NCBI GenBank assembly: GCA_025786725.1
Contig: JAHLTZ010000016.1
Location: forward strand, 62,001-126,000
Reading direction: 5' to 3'
DNA: 64,000 nucleotides
Source of the DNA: Syncephalis fuscata
Lineage: Eukaryota > Zoopagomycota > Zoopagomycetes > Zoopagales > Piptocephalidaceae
Under the pieces are notes generated by a model. That model did no database searches. It saw nothing but the letters and a program-made list of their open reading frames with translations, and was not told where the DNA came from. The first letter of the stretch is position 1; the number at the start of each line of letters is the position of its first letter. The position numbers were made by a program, and so were the translations under genes. This document shows, in pieces, positions 37,101-49,486 of the stretch.

Positions 37101-39330
37101 ACGGTTACGGACAAGCAATGCAATCTTGACATCAAGATCATTAAGAATCAATTCAGTTTGGTGATTTTCTCGAATCTTTTTCACAGCTTGTTGACGTAAA
37201 CGCTCCAATTCTACACCATAAATCATAAATAACGTGTTGTATGGAATATAATAGCCATTACTTACCAAGTTCATCTTCAAAGTCTTGTTCACTATCATCC
37301 AGTAAATGAACAAAGTTCTTCATGGTGTGGATAGGTGGATTTTCACCAAAAGCTATTATAGAATTAGTATTAAATAATATCTCGTAAACAGTCGAATGAC
37401 TTACTTAGATTTCGATAAGCCCGGTTGGCCAATTTAGCCCGGAACAGGCTTTGAATCTTTACAACCTTATCAACATGGCATATATAGTGTTCTTCTTGTT
37501 CTCGTTGTGCTTTGCGTACTAATGCACCACGCACCAAAGATTGTATCTGTTATGACAATTAGCTATATGTGCATGCATTGTCTATCTATATTTCACCACT
37601 GTCTACCTTAATTGCTGCCTCTTCTTCCTCTTCACGCTGCTGTCTCATTTTTTCAAGACGCTGACGTGCCAAAAGACCACGTGCCTGTGCTTGTACGCGC
37701 ACAACCAAATCATCATGTTGGTGCAAATCTTCTTTTCGAGCAGTCATTAATTTGCGTGCCTTCTGACCTCTAGTCAATGCTTGTAATTGAACAACCATAT
37801 TCTCTTGGCGACGCCATGCTGCTTTACGTGCCTCTTCTTGTTGACGCGCCTTCTGGCCTTTGGCCAATGCTTGTAGTTGAACAACCATATCTTCTTGACG
37901 ACGCCATGCTGCTTTACGTGCCTCTTCCTTTTGACGAGCCAAATAGCCACGTGCCAATGCTTGCAAGCGTTCAACATCAAACGATTGTTGCTTCAATGTC
38001 TCCAATTGACTCGTATGTTGTTGTCGTGCCAAATAACCACGTGCTAATGACTGTAGATTGACAAACTGCATTTCTTGTTGTTTTATCTCATTTTTGCGAT
38101 GCAATTCCTTTTGACGCGTTAAATATCCGCGAGATAGGGCTTGTAGGTTGATTAGGTCGCCCATACGACCCTTCCAATTCAATTCCCATTCTAATATATG
38201 TCAGTAGTCAATTGGTCAGATTAGTTACTATTTACCTTCTTCCTCAGATAATTCCGGCTCTGGTTCTGGTTCTTTTAATTCTCGCGACAATTGACTACCA
38301 ATATTACTGAATGCTGGCATAGCAATTTTAGACAATGCCAACTCTTTCTGCGTGGCCAATAGCTCAGCATCTATCAATCATTCAAATTGATATATTAGTC
38401 GACTATTATAGCCACGTATTAATCACTTACCCGTAAATTCAAGTTTACCAACTAAATTCTTAATATTAGGAGCACGATTTCTACGGGCTAATAAATGACT
38501 AATAAGTATATCCATAGTATTAATTATTTAATTATATTACTATTTAATTGTAGATTAATTACCTAAGAGCGTGTATACAATAAATAACCTTGGGGATGTT
38601 TTTTTTATCGTACAAGTCAGTCAATTCAAAAATAAACGACTAAAATAATATTAATACATTCATTAGTATACCAATTATAGTATATATCTATACATCATTA
38701 TTACCTCTGGCAATCCAATTTGTCTAATACCACGAAAAACATGATTTGCATTATCTGAATGACGAAATTGTAATTTAGCAGCCTATTAATGATCAGTTAT
38801 TAACGATTAGTCTTAATTATTACTCAATCACATATTTCTACATTTGTATTTACAAAACACTTTTTACTCACCTCAAAAATCTTTGGCACACAGTCTGGTT
38901 CAAAATGACGAATCAACTTGGCCAAAATCACACCATTTCGTAACTGTTCATCAAATGTGACAATGGGCGGCAATTCTTCATGAATACACGATTCAATCCA
39001 TCTATTAATCATATTGTAATTCGTATTTAACATACAACTAATTTATTCTATTTAATACTTACTCTTTGGCTTCACCAATATGACATAAATACTCATATGC
39101 TTGAAGACTTTTGCGTTCAAAGTCCATCCATGCACTTGGTCGGAGTAGTTGTGACTCACGTCGTCCACGATAGTCATGCTTTTGTAGCTTGATTCTACCA
39201 TGCATGCCTGTACAGTCCCGTATCAGTAAACCCGTTCACGCTACAACCACAAAGGCCATTTTTACTTACCAGTTACATCCTCGGCATCTTCAATAGTAAA
39301 GTTAAGGTCTTTGGGCAATTCAGGCTTCAT
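34150..39330 (-). CDS. IQG1: IQGAP-family scaffold (Iqg1/Rng2-like), probable 1-nt sequence error
   Basis: IQGAP scaffold of cytokinesis and cortical actin, about 23 exons. Order: calponin-homology domain (about residues 40-165, GMHGRIKLQKHDYRGRRESQ onward, including NGVILAKLIRHFEPD); an array of IQ-like motifs (37.6-38.2 kb, units such as LQALARGYLARQ) expected to bind calmodulin or myosin light chain; a GAP-related domain (about 35.5-36.8 kb); and the RasGAP_C region ending LLVFLINKKFYS. The last 13-nt exon (34150-34162) supplies FYS-stop, matching the FLLNKKFYGK ending of known IQGAPs. First exons: 39270-39330, 39063-39207, 38872-39001, 38705-38782. Near 36850-36855 one base is missing (VLSL..GFAQNQREE needs it). 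The start is the ATG at 39330, the only one opening the conserved CH region. Confidence 0.93.
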
Positions 39331-40315
39331 AGTCGACTGATGGCCAGTTAATTTAGCTGTAGTCCCAAAATATACCAAGAAAGTAGCAATAAAGCAGTAG
39401 AGACTCCCGGGTGGGTTGATGACAAAAGACTAGGCAATACCAGTAGTGACTGGGCACTACCGACTAACTACCTAATTAGCTAGTTAACCAGTTAGTTAGA
39501 AGGACAAAGCAAAAGAAGAAAAGGGAGAGGGCCAGTAAAGATAACAAGTGTAGCAAACCAACAGCAACAATAACAGTAGCCGCAATAGCAAAAGGCTTTT
39601 AGACCAATAGAGCTGTATGTTAAAGTAGCCAAGCCTCACAACAAAAGACGACTTTAATCAACAGTGACAGCGAGGATAGAAAAAGATAATAAAAAGGAAA
39701 GCTGTCTTCAAGACGGTAAATACACAGAAAGAGTAGGCACACAAATAAACAGAGAAAGGAAAGCGATATCAATGGAGAAATAATTAGGACACAGAGTAAT
39801 TCCCGCAACCGGCAACTGAATAAACTGATAAATACCGACACTGCGTGTAGAATCCTCGTTGAACAATATGGAAAGAGAAAGAAAGAACACGGTTAGTAAA
39901 CTGAACGTATACGAGTGAGGCAAGTATGTTTGTGTTGCAGTGGCATCATCGTCATTATCAGTGCTCCAATGGCCATATTGTTGACGTGGCCATCATGTTA
40001 AACATGCTGCATGGTCAGCTGCCTCAATCAAACATTATTCCGTTATGACGATTTATTATAGACCATTCTCGGTCATCCAGTCACTATTAATATATGATGA
40101 CCATTCCTATTGTTTACTGCATGGCATTTTCTTCTCTCTCTCTCTTACTTTCTTACATCACGTGACGGGAAAATAAAAGCTATTTTTAAACATTATTCAT
40201 TCATTCAGTGCATCGTCTATTTCACTGTGTGGCGCGTAGATCATTTTAAATACCACCAGCTTTTATTTCTTTTTGGTTTTCCACGTTTACGGTATACAAT
40301 CAACGACCAGGCAGC
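39331..40315. other. intergenic between divergent genes
   Basis: Common upstream region for IQGAP (minus) and uS11m (plus); AG/CT-rich in parts, as leader sequences are elsewhere in this window. No gene seen. Confidence 0.5.
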
Positions 40316-41023
40316 ATGTGGTGCCGATCGTTGCGTGGTATAACTGCTATACGCGCTGGATCGTATATACAGCGCACTGTCCAACCAGCACGTTTATTTA
40401 GCGATCATACACGAACTGACGTGCCGGAATCAGATCTTGAATCATCGCAAACGACCGCCAATCTCACCACCACTGAAATACTAACGAAAACGCTTAAAAG
40501 TCTTGATACAAGAATAGAAGCAAAAAGGCGTGATCTAAATGCTTCTTCTAACTACCCATCAACGACCCTTAATAGCAATATAAATGCCAATAATCCATAT
40601 GGTGTTAGTGATTATCGAGGTCGTGATCCATTAGGTGCATCGGCCACATCAGCATCATCAGGCTCTGATTTTGTTCTACATATGCTACATGTCAATGCTA
40701 CACCTAATAATACGATTATTACGCTGACCGATAATAATGGTCAAGTATTGATTAATTGTAGTGGAGGTACGGCCGGTTTCCGCAAGGCACAGCGCAGTGG
40801 ACCTGAAGCAGCCTACCAAGCAACACAGCAACTCGTAAATAAAGTATCAGAACGCGGTATTAAAATTGCCGGCCTTCATTTGAAATTGAATGGCTTTGGA
40901 CCAGGCCGTGAAGCTGTTTACCGAGCACTCCGTGTGGTATCTGACTGGGAACTAGTGCGTATATCAGATGCAACACCTATACCATTCAATGGTTGTCGTC
41001 CTCGTAAAAAGCGTCGTCTATAA
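40316..41023 (+). CDS. MRPS11: mitochondrial ribosomal protein uS11m
   Basis: Single exon, 235 residues. Residues 1-130 comprise a basic mitochondrial leader (MWCRSLRGITAIRAGSYIQR) and a Ser/Thr-rich linker. The C-terminal ~100 residues are the uS11 fold: NNTIITLTDNNGQVL..CSGGTAGFRKAQRSG, then LHLKLNGFGPGREAVYRAL and the conserved ISDATPIPFNGCRPRKKRRL ending. It acts in the platform of the mitochondrial small ribosomal subunit. It converges on the myotubularin gene with 189 bp between stops. Confidence 0.95.
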   Translation: MWCRSLRGITAIRAGSYIQRTVQPARLFSDHTRTDVPESDLESSQTTANLTTTEILTKTLKSLDTRIEAKRRDLNASSNYPSTTLNSNINANNPYGVSDYRGRDPLGASATSASSGSDFVLHMLHVNATPNNTIITLTDNNGQVLINCSGGTAGFRKAQRSGPEAAYQATQQLVNKVSERGIKIAGLHLKLNGFGPGREAVYRALRVVSDWELVRISDATPIPFNGCRPRKKRRL

Positions 41024-41212
41024 GCACTTTTCGTTAAATACAATTTGTTAAACATTTACCCAAATAATACAAATTAAAGAAAAAATGTTTATTAATATTA
41101 AATCAATTTATTAACATCAACTATTTAGTTATAATCATTTATATTTATTATATACTATGACACGTAGAATAGTAGCCATAACAACATAAAATTCATCTAC
41201 TAATATTTATAA

Positions 41213-44157
41213 TCATCGTCGACTAACATTACGTGTAACACCTAATGGATCACCGTCATCATCGTCATTGTCGTCATTCTTGTTATCTAGTATTGATTCA
41301 GTAACATTTAGTGTTGTAGTAAGTGGAGCCACTAATTCAGTATGATTGATAGGTGATGTAGGCAATGAATTCGTTCTATCTTCTCGCTTTCTACTCGTTG
41401 TACTACTACTACTACCAACTCGGAATGGACTATGACTATGACTAGCACTATTATTAGTACTACTAATACTCGTGTTCCGACTTGATGTATGGCTTTTAGT
41501 AATGATCCGGGCGTTGTGGTGGTTGGTGGTGGCGATTTAGTTGATCTATTAGCTGATGTAGTTAGAATATCTGCGGCAAATGGATCTCTTATATAGGCCA
41601 GTTCTTCTGGTGACTGATTAGATACAGGTTGGGCTGACCATCCCATAGTAGATAATTTATCGGTAATTAACGCTTCATCTCCATTATCTACTGAATATGG
41701 ATGATAGTCGCTATTACTATGGCCATTAGATGTAGTGGGTGCGGCATCAGTATCAATGTGTAATGGACTAGTGACACCTCTTATTGATATCATGGGTTTA
41801 CCGATAGCTGTATCATTAGGTAGTGGACTGGCTGTTAATGTGCTGTTAGCATTCGTATTACCATTAACAGGCAGTCCATTACTGAATACAGATACAACGC
41901 CGGCCATGGCTGCCGATACAGTGGCCATGGCTGCTGCAGATCGTGGTCTATTAGTATCAGCTGTCATCGCCTCCTCATCAACAACACCATTCACCTCTTC
42001 ATCTCGTCGAGCAAACAAACTGGCCCAGTATTTAAGATAGTTAGTATCAGGCAGCACAACACCTTCATCCATCTCTTCATCTCGCTTCATATCGTAGATA
42101 TCATTAATAAACTCTTCACGTCGTAGATCTAGATAGGGCCATACAGAATAGGTGCTATCACGCACTAGATTGCGTCGTTCTCGTTCCGTATTACACAAAA
42201 AGGTACCAAACTGGCAGGCATAGGCATGATAGTGTAGAGCAATTAGGAATCGCTCATTAAATTCAAATCGCCATGGTGCTTGCGTCCATAATTGATAACA
42301 GCAATCAAGGAATTGGTGGAATACTGGCGATGTTTCGCGTACATGTGATGATTGTTGATGCAGACGAGATTGAATTGAACTAAGTGTCGCTTCAGCTGCT
42401 GATGATTGAGCACCGGCAGCTATTTGAAAGTCGCGTTCATGTGTAAGATGACCACACCGATCAGTAAATTTATGACCAAATGAACACCACTCCTTTTCAA
42501 CTAATACGGCAAATCCTTCAATAGTACGGTAATATGGATCAAGACATAGGGAAGAAAGGCCGGTGAGTTGTGCCGTACGATCCCATCCATCAGAACAGTG
42601 GACTAATACGTGGGCCCGATCATGGTGCACCGTACGTACAATATTGGTGACACCATCGAGTAGTAATTGGATATGCCGTAGCCAATTTGATTTAGATAGC
42701 TGTATCTTATTAACAATGCCATTAACATCGGACGAGCCTATAGCTATATCGGTGGGAGATTTAATACGACGACCCGTTAGTAAACGACAGCATGGACGTG
42801 CCCATATCCAAGCAACGCAGCAACAATCAAACATAGAGTCACAGAGGATGGCGTTAGAAGACCGATTTGTATAACGATTGGCGTAGGCTGTCGTATAAAT
42901 GTATAAAACAAAATATACAAAGCATAATGCCACAACTAAATAACAGATACAGCATCCATACAGTCACTTACCATCAGCAATCTTATTAAGACTATCACGC
43001 ATCACATGGATATTATCAATGCCTAAATAAAGTTTACGGCATTGGCGGTAATTTTCGGTATTTTCACTGCCTGCACCCATTGCTACATTGGCCATGGCAT
43101 TGGCGGTGGGACGGGCATCAATAATAAGATTACGGTTCTGTAAATTTGATGTAATGCCAGTTGATTCATCTCGTTCGCTTGTAAAAATGGCCTCTACCAA
43201 CTTTTCATCTTGAACTGATCGACTTTGTCGTAAACCGACCATAGGTTGACTAGATCGTGTAATAGTAGTCTATATTATATATTATATATGTATATTAGTT
43301 GCAATGTATTGTTATATTGTATTGTTATATTGTATCATATTTGTATTTACTATATTAACTGTATAACTTACCATAGTGGGTCGGTGTAGATAGGATAATA
43401 CGGGTATTCGGCCTTTACTACGGAATTTAGCTGCATGTTCAAGTGTGACATCGCTAATCTTATCTGGTACAACTAGAAAACTGGGATACGTTGGACAGAG
43501 CTAATTGAATAGATTAGAATCCAGTATTGGCTTTATAATATGACTTACTTCATAATTAACATTCTTTTCAGTAAATCTCCATTTATTAGATCGTGTGCCA
43601 ACACCCATACGTTTGTATTCGCGTGCTGGATCATATCGTGTCCAGCCTTCCTCTTTTGACCAACGAGGCGTTGGTTGATAGTAGAAGGCATGGAATTGGT
43701 CCAATTTTTCTACACTTACTTAGTCTAACCTCTATTGGATCTATCCAGTCATACTTACCAACACAGGTAAGCTTCTGCATAACTTCATAAACATCAATGG
43801 CTTTGCTTTCAGTGGTAAAGCTAAGTGTAACGAATAGAAAGTGATGGCAACGGATACGTAATGGATACAGACCATCGTTAGTGACAGGTTGGCGTTCAAC
43901 CGTATGTAATAATGGATACGGAATCTATGGTATAGATTAGCGCATTGTACCGCCACGGCCATCTCTAGTAAATACCCATAGTTCCTCTTTAGGCTGTCTG
44001 AAGATGAGGTGGTGCATCAAGACGTGTAGTGTACCTGTATACTGTTTGCTGCCTCGGTCCAGGCGAACATTCTCGACCTGATAAACAAAACATCGTGGCA
44101 TTAGTTTGGTTAGAACGCGTAAGCAGCACAACACCGCAAACTGTTCACCTTGGACAT
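41213..44157 (-). CDS. myotubularin-family phosphoinositide 3-phosphatase (probable 1-nt sequence error)
   Basis: Myotubularin-type lipid phosphatase removing the 3-phosphate from PI3P and PI(3,5)P2 on endosomes. The first exons are tiny: 44149-44157 (MSK), then 43976-44077 and a PH-GRAM region (VENVRLDRGSKQYTGTLHVL, IPYPLLHTVERQPVT). The following exons give RWSKEEGWTRYDPAREYKRMG and FLVVPDKISDVTLEHAAKFRSKGRIPVLSY. The catalytic loop is VHCSDGWDRTAQL (C-x5-R), followed by DPYYRTIEGFAVLVEKEWCSFGHKF. The C-terminus is a long Ser/Thr-rich disordered tail. Near 41494-41497 (four T, A on the coding strand) one extra base is needed to continue into an S/T/N-rich tail ending at the TGA at 41213-41215; otherwise the tail is an odd V/I-rich run ending at 41332. 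Several introns use weaker donors (GTGAAC, GTATTT). Confidence 0.9.
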
Positions 44158-45282
44158 TTTGATGAGGTCCATGCTTAGTGTTATGTTGTGGAATGACTAT
44201 AGATTGGACCACAATATAGAAAGTAGTAAGATGTCGAAGTAAATGCAAAGTGTGGGTGTGTACGGGAATAATCGAATAGAAAGTGCGTGACCAAGTACAC
44301 TGTACTCGCGTGCAGGGGCAAACGAGTATGCTTAGAGGCGCGTGAAGGAGCAGCAAGTAATAGACGAAAGAGACGATAAGGATAAGCAAATGACGACGAT
44401 ACAGACGATGTCGTCAATAAATGGTTGCTGTTCAAGGGAGTTGAATAAGGGCGGAATAAGCAGAGATCAGCGTCACTGATTTAGGAGAGATACAGCCAAA
44501 AGAACAGTCTTTTCTAGATCAATGTCGTTACAGGTATTGGTATTACCGTATATAATGAATAAAGTAATATAATTAACTAGATACTTGGCTTGTTGGCTTA
44601 CTATAGATGGTTGTTGATACTTTTACTAATCTATCAGTGTCTAATGGTCGTATTTAGTTTAATATATATATGCATAAATGTGATATGACAATGTAATACT
44701 ACAATGTACTTGATGGTCACTAGTACTATTAAGCTGATGTAAATGCATAACAGTCTACTATATAGTTGTATATAAGTATTAGTAAATAGATATGGATACA
44801 TTAGCTATAGCAATTAAAAAATATTATATTAACAAATGGTAATAAGTGTCATTAGTAAAAAGTGTTTAGTATATTATTGTTTATTATATTATTAATAACA
44901 TTATTACCCCCGCTTAATCCATTTATAATATTAATATTGATGGATCACAAATAGCTACAAAGGCCTGTCATTAAATAACAACTACGTAATAAACACTGGT
45001 ATACCAAATGTACTCATATCGTTATCAGTTCGGACAATCAATACCAATAACGATGACATAAATGCTGTTTGGTTTAACAAGACTGTGTTCATCAGGGTGT
45101 GAATGACATTCAGTATTTACAAGGAATAAAATGTATTATTTTGTGTTGATCAGTGTTTACAGGTGTAATTAAGCAAAAAAATACTTACACCACCATTTAA
45201 TGGCACTTTTTTACGCATATAGCCGCTATATCGTTCGTTTTTTGAACAAAAAGTAAATATTCTGTTTAAAAACGCAGCAAAA
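44158..45282. other. intergenic, no gene seen
   Basis: Upstream of the myotubularin gene to tRNA-Ile. The first ~350 bp hold AG-rich leader-like sequence; the rest is AT-rich. Confidence 0.5.
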
Positions 45283-45379
45283 TGCTCCCGGTGAGGATCG
45301 AACTCACGACATCCGCGTGACTTTGGTATAGTTTATATCCTATAAGCACGGCGCTCTAAACCAGCTGAGCTACGGGAGC
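45283..45379 (-). tRNA. tRNA-Ile(TAT) with intron
   Basis: 97-nt gene on the minus strand. Acceptor GCTCCCG pairs with CGGGAGC; D stem GCTC/GAGC; anticodon stem CCGTG/CGCGG (one T-G) with loop CTTATA-A, anticodon TAT; T arm GTGAG TTCGATC CTCAC; discriminator A. A ~22-nt intron (GGATATAAACTATACCAAAGTC) lies one base 3' of the anticodon, the canonical place. Introns in tRNA-Ile(TAT) are common in fungi. Confidence 0.94.
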
Positions 45380-45624
45380 CCAAGGACGCGGTTCAGCGTC
45401 ACCGAAAAGTTAGAATTTTTTGAGTATTTGATAAAGATTTTATATTACAAAAATGGCTTTTTGCACATTTTAATTAGCTAATTAATTTGTATGTGTGTTG
45501 ATTATTATGATGATGATTTATTATTGATAATAAAAAGTAATTTGCCACAAAAAAGCGATTTACAACAACAAATAAAATATTAATAATGAATTGATTATTA
45601 TATCTAATATTGCTGTTATATCCA

Positions 45625-47266
45625 CTATTTTTCTGATACAGGAGTAGTTCTACGTCGTCCTAGTAATTCGTCTTGTACTTGTTCTACCGTCTTGCCTTTA
45701 GTGTCGGTTAGGTAGAACCACATAAAGGCAAAGCCCAGTGCACCGGTGGCAACAAACACCAGGTAGCTGTAGGAGCGAAGGCCCTCGTTGACCAGTGGGA
45801 AAAGTAGGCCGACACAGAAATTACAAAGCCAGTTAATACCAATGGCTAATGAGGAGGCTGCGCCAACTGCTTTAGTTGGGAACATTTCAGGAAGAATGAG
45901 CCAGGGAATAGGCCCAAGTCCTACGGCGAATACGGCAACAAATAGAAAGACGGCGACAATAACGGCAACGTTTTGTTTGTATATACTACCTATTACAACA
46001 AGTACACTCATAAGTGTCATGCCAAATAGACTGACTAGCATAAGTGACTTGCGGCCAGCACGTTCAACTAGAGCCGATGAAACGAATGTCATACCGACAT
46101 TAAGTGCGCCAATGCCAACAGTGACACCGCGGGCTGTTTCGGCACCAAATGCACCGGTAAACATACTTGTGCTGTAAAAGAAAACGCTATTAATACCGGT
46201 GAGCTGTTGTAGCGCATGAATCATAAGGGCGATAAATGCTACTTTGCGCATTGGCGATCGGATAAGCTGGATAATATTCATTGACGTTTCGTCGGCAGCG
46301 GCAGCGTCCAAGTCTTCTTGCTTCTCAACGTGGCTACCGATGGATGTGCTTGAGGTGGGCACGTTCTTTTGCTGGCTGGCAATGATAGCGTCCATTTCTG
46401 CGCGTATATCATAGCCTTTACGTAGACGGGCCATGGCTTTTAAGCCAGCGTCGGTTTGGCCACTGGCGACAAGGCAGGCGGGTGATTCAACGCAAAAGCA
46501 TAGCATAATGCCTTGTACAACTGCTGGTATAATAGTGAGGCCAAGGAGTATACGCCAGCCAGATGCCGTACTCAATGCAAGACCAAGCAATTGAGCAATA
46601 AGAATACCAACGACAAGGAAAAGCTGGACCAGTGAACCAAACGTACCGCGTCGCTTAATAGTTGCTACTTCACCGACGTAGACGGGTGCAGTGACTGAAC
46701 CAATACCTGTGGCAATGCCTACGACAATACGGCCAACAATAAACTGAGCGGCTGTCGTACTGAGTGCCATAAGTAGACCGGCAACAATATAGATAGCGCT
46801 ACTGGCCAGCAGCGTATTGCGTCGTCCGATACGGTTCATCATAGGAGAAGCACTCAAGCCGCCGACAAGTCCGCCTAAGGCAAAGCTGCCAATTGCAAAT
46901 CCCCTATGGACGCGGAATAGCGATCATTGAAATAAAGTAATAAAGCATATACCCTTAATTAGCATAGTGTATGCCGTCTACATGTCTCTAGAGTTGCGCT
47001 TACCAAATACCACTGCTCATAGGAATACAGCCTGGAAAGGTGCCACTTTGCTGGCTTACAGCAACACTTTCACAGTTGCGGATTACAAGTTCGGGTGCAT
47101 TAGGTGCACCAATGTTGTAGCCATTGTTGAATGCTGACAACACAGCAGAGCTGGCGCAGAAAAAGGAGTACAGGGTCCAGGTCGCTTCGCGGGAATCAGT
47201 ATCCGTATCGTGCTTGGATACAGACGCCCTTTGGTCCGTACCACTAGCTTCAGCCTGGGTTGCCAT
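45625..47266 (-). CDS. sugar transporter, MFS (hexose transporter type)
   Basis: Major-facilitator sugar porter, plasma membrane. Two exons: 47004-47266 and 45625-46903; 513 residues and 12 predicted spans. Signature motifs: NGYNIGAPNAPE in the first loop, NRIGRRNTLL (D/N-R-x-G-R-R), GRIVVGIATGIGSVTAPVYVGEVA, FLVVGILIAQLLG, QQLTGINSVFFYST (QLS-type selectivity region), ERAGRKSLML, GPIPWLILPEMFPTKAVG, and TDTKGKTVEQVQDEL. An extracellular loop with two Cys (NCESVAVSQQSGTFPGC) lies in the N-terminal half. The start is the ATG at 47266 (MATQAEASG); the longer frame upstream has only a TTG. Likely carries hexoses; which one is not readable here. Confidence 0.95.
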
Positions 47267-47934
47267 ATAAAAGTCGTTATCTAAAGATGTGCCACCAGTA
47301 TCGATTGCAACCAACTACTGTCGGTTGTTCGTGTAGAAGAGCAAAAAAATTGTGTAGAGAACAAGGCTAGTAGCTACGAACTCAGACTCATTAATAAAGG
47401 TGTGTTAATACTGTTTCATTTCTTTGTTCGTTGTATAGTTGCATGCATATATTCTGGAAATAACCGGATTGACACACGAGATTTGCATCGTTTCGAACGA
47501 CTCCACACCACATGGAACAGACATGGCAACGGACACGAGGTGTCAATAGTCGCAATATAGTCCCAGATACATGTGCCACGGTTTATTAATAAATGATTGG
47601 ACCGGTTTAATGTGACATTTATCCACATTTAATTTGTGGAGTGCATGAATATAGAAGTGCAATGCAAACACTATGTAAATAAACCTCTTTTATTAGAAAC
47701 AACTGTACGTTGAATGAATAGAGCAATGAAAAAGAGTGTGGTCAAATTTAAGACAATGACGTGCATAAAGACACATGATAACCTGCCTAATGTGCATAAA
47801 GATGCATGATGATATACCAAACATGTCATAGCGTAGTGCAATATATCCACAATCCGGTACATCTTCATACTAATATTTTCACCATATGCCAACTATAATG
47901 GCCAATGTGCATTAGGATGGTCGGCCGAGCTTGA
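47267..47934. other. intergenic, no gene seen
   Basis: Between the sugar transporter start and the epimerase stop. Short minus-strand frames here lack an ATG in good context or any family features. Confidence 0.4.
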
Positions 47935-49486
47935 TTAAAGCACTTTAGTATTTGGCCACAATTTCTGTTCAATAAGCCCGTTGACAATCTCTTCCAAGGC
48001 TGAAAACTCAATACGTGGATACTTGTAAACAAAGCCTGTCTCGCGAACAATCTTTTGCCCATCGACCGATATCGGAGAGGCCAAAAAGTACTCTTGGCTT
48101 AGTGTAGGACTAACTGGGGTAGCGGATATGTTGTGTTCTTCCAAAAGCTCCATCCAAATTGGGCCAGACAGCTCGTTGAGTTCATCGCGCACAGTCATAA
48201 TATCGACCTGCATGGCCGGTCAGTTAATTGATTCAGGCAAATGGATCATGTGTTGGTCACTTACCTCGGCATTGTCGCCGTCGGCTTCCGCTGCTGCTGG
48301 CGCTGCTTCTACACTGCCGGACTTGGTAGCACCGTGTTTGTTTTGATATTTTGAGTAAATGGCAAACATTTCCGAAAAGCCTGTATTAATGTGTGAATAA
48401 ATTACTGCCATTACAACACTATACTGTTAATAACTCACGTGTATCGTTTTGGTCAGATACATTGAATACTTCAATGCCTGTCTGTTGAGTATCACAGTAC
48501 CATTTGGCCAAATGATACATTGCTGACACTACATCAACTACGTGTACGGAGTTGCGTCTTGGATTAGAGGTGTGCGGCTGACTAAGTTGCCATTGTTTAT
48601 ACTGGATAACCGTATTAAGTGCCAAGAACGGAACTAGTAATTGCAAGTATGATTAGCAAGCACAAAGGCGCAAGTTATAACTGCTTACCAAATCGGAAAA
48701 AGTCGCCAGGACCATAGACCAATGCTGGCCGTACAATAACGGCGTTCAATCTATATAAACTATTAACATTGGCTACAAACAGCAGTAGAATACTCGATTA
48801 CTTACCCTGGAATCGCCATAATCTTACGATCAGTCTCAAGGTGGTATTTTGTGCGTGATATATCCTCTTGCACATTTGCTGTTTCATCACATGGTGGCTG
48901 TTTAAATGTACGCCGTAATTGTTAATTAATACTAACCAGCTATTTAATAATAAACCTACATCATTTTCTGTAGCCTGTCGGTAAACACAGCCAGTGGAAA
49001 GCTGTATAAATACTTTAACTTTGCGTTTAGTTGCTTCGTTGGCGCAATTAACGCCGGCTACCATAATGCGTTCTTTGTAGACCTATGATGCTAGCTATAG
49101 CTAATCTTATTTCCAATGCTAATTTAACTGTTATTTACCTGCTCAACTTCGCCATAGCGATCCTCGGTGCAGCAGTTAAATACAAAATCCCAACTATCCT
49201 CTCCTTCTGCTGGCTCAAAGTTTTTGGCCACCGCCTCTATAAACAAACAGTATTAGTCTACACGCCATTATCATTGGCTTGACTGTCCCTTACCTTCATT
49301 AACCAAATTGACCTGACGAAACTCCACTTTACTCAACGCTGCTGAGCAGCCTTGGTTTAGAAAGGCTGCAGCTGGTACACTGCGATCAATAACGCGGATA
49401 GGATGGCAGAGATTGTTTTCGGTAAGGTAGGCCACCAGATTTCGGCCCACCATGTTTAAACCACCAACAACTAATGCGGAAGGCAT
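47935..49486 (-). CDS. NAD-dependent epimerase/dehydratase (extended SDR)
   Basis: Extended short-chain dehydrogenase with an N-terminal Rossmann fold. Exons: 49294-49486, 49139-49236, 48960-49082, 48806-48897, about 48690-48752, then three more to 47935; about 380 residues, no frame problem. Visible: ALVVGGLNMVGRNLVAYL (modified GxxGxxG), WDFVFNCCTEDRYGEVEQ, VKVFIQLSTGCVYR, a Tyr-Lys region (SRTKYHLETDRK), VRPALVYGPGDFF and NSVHVVDVVSAMYHLA. The C-terminal region includes an Ala/Glu-rich insert (EAAPAAAEADGD) before a final globular part. Sugar-nucleotide or sterol-type substrates are both possible. Confidence 0.85.
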
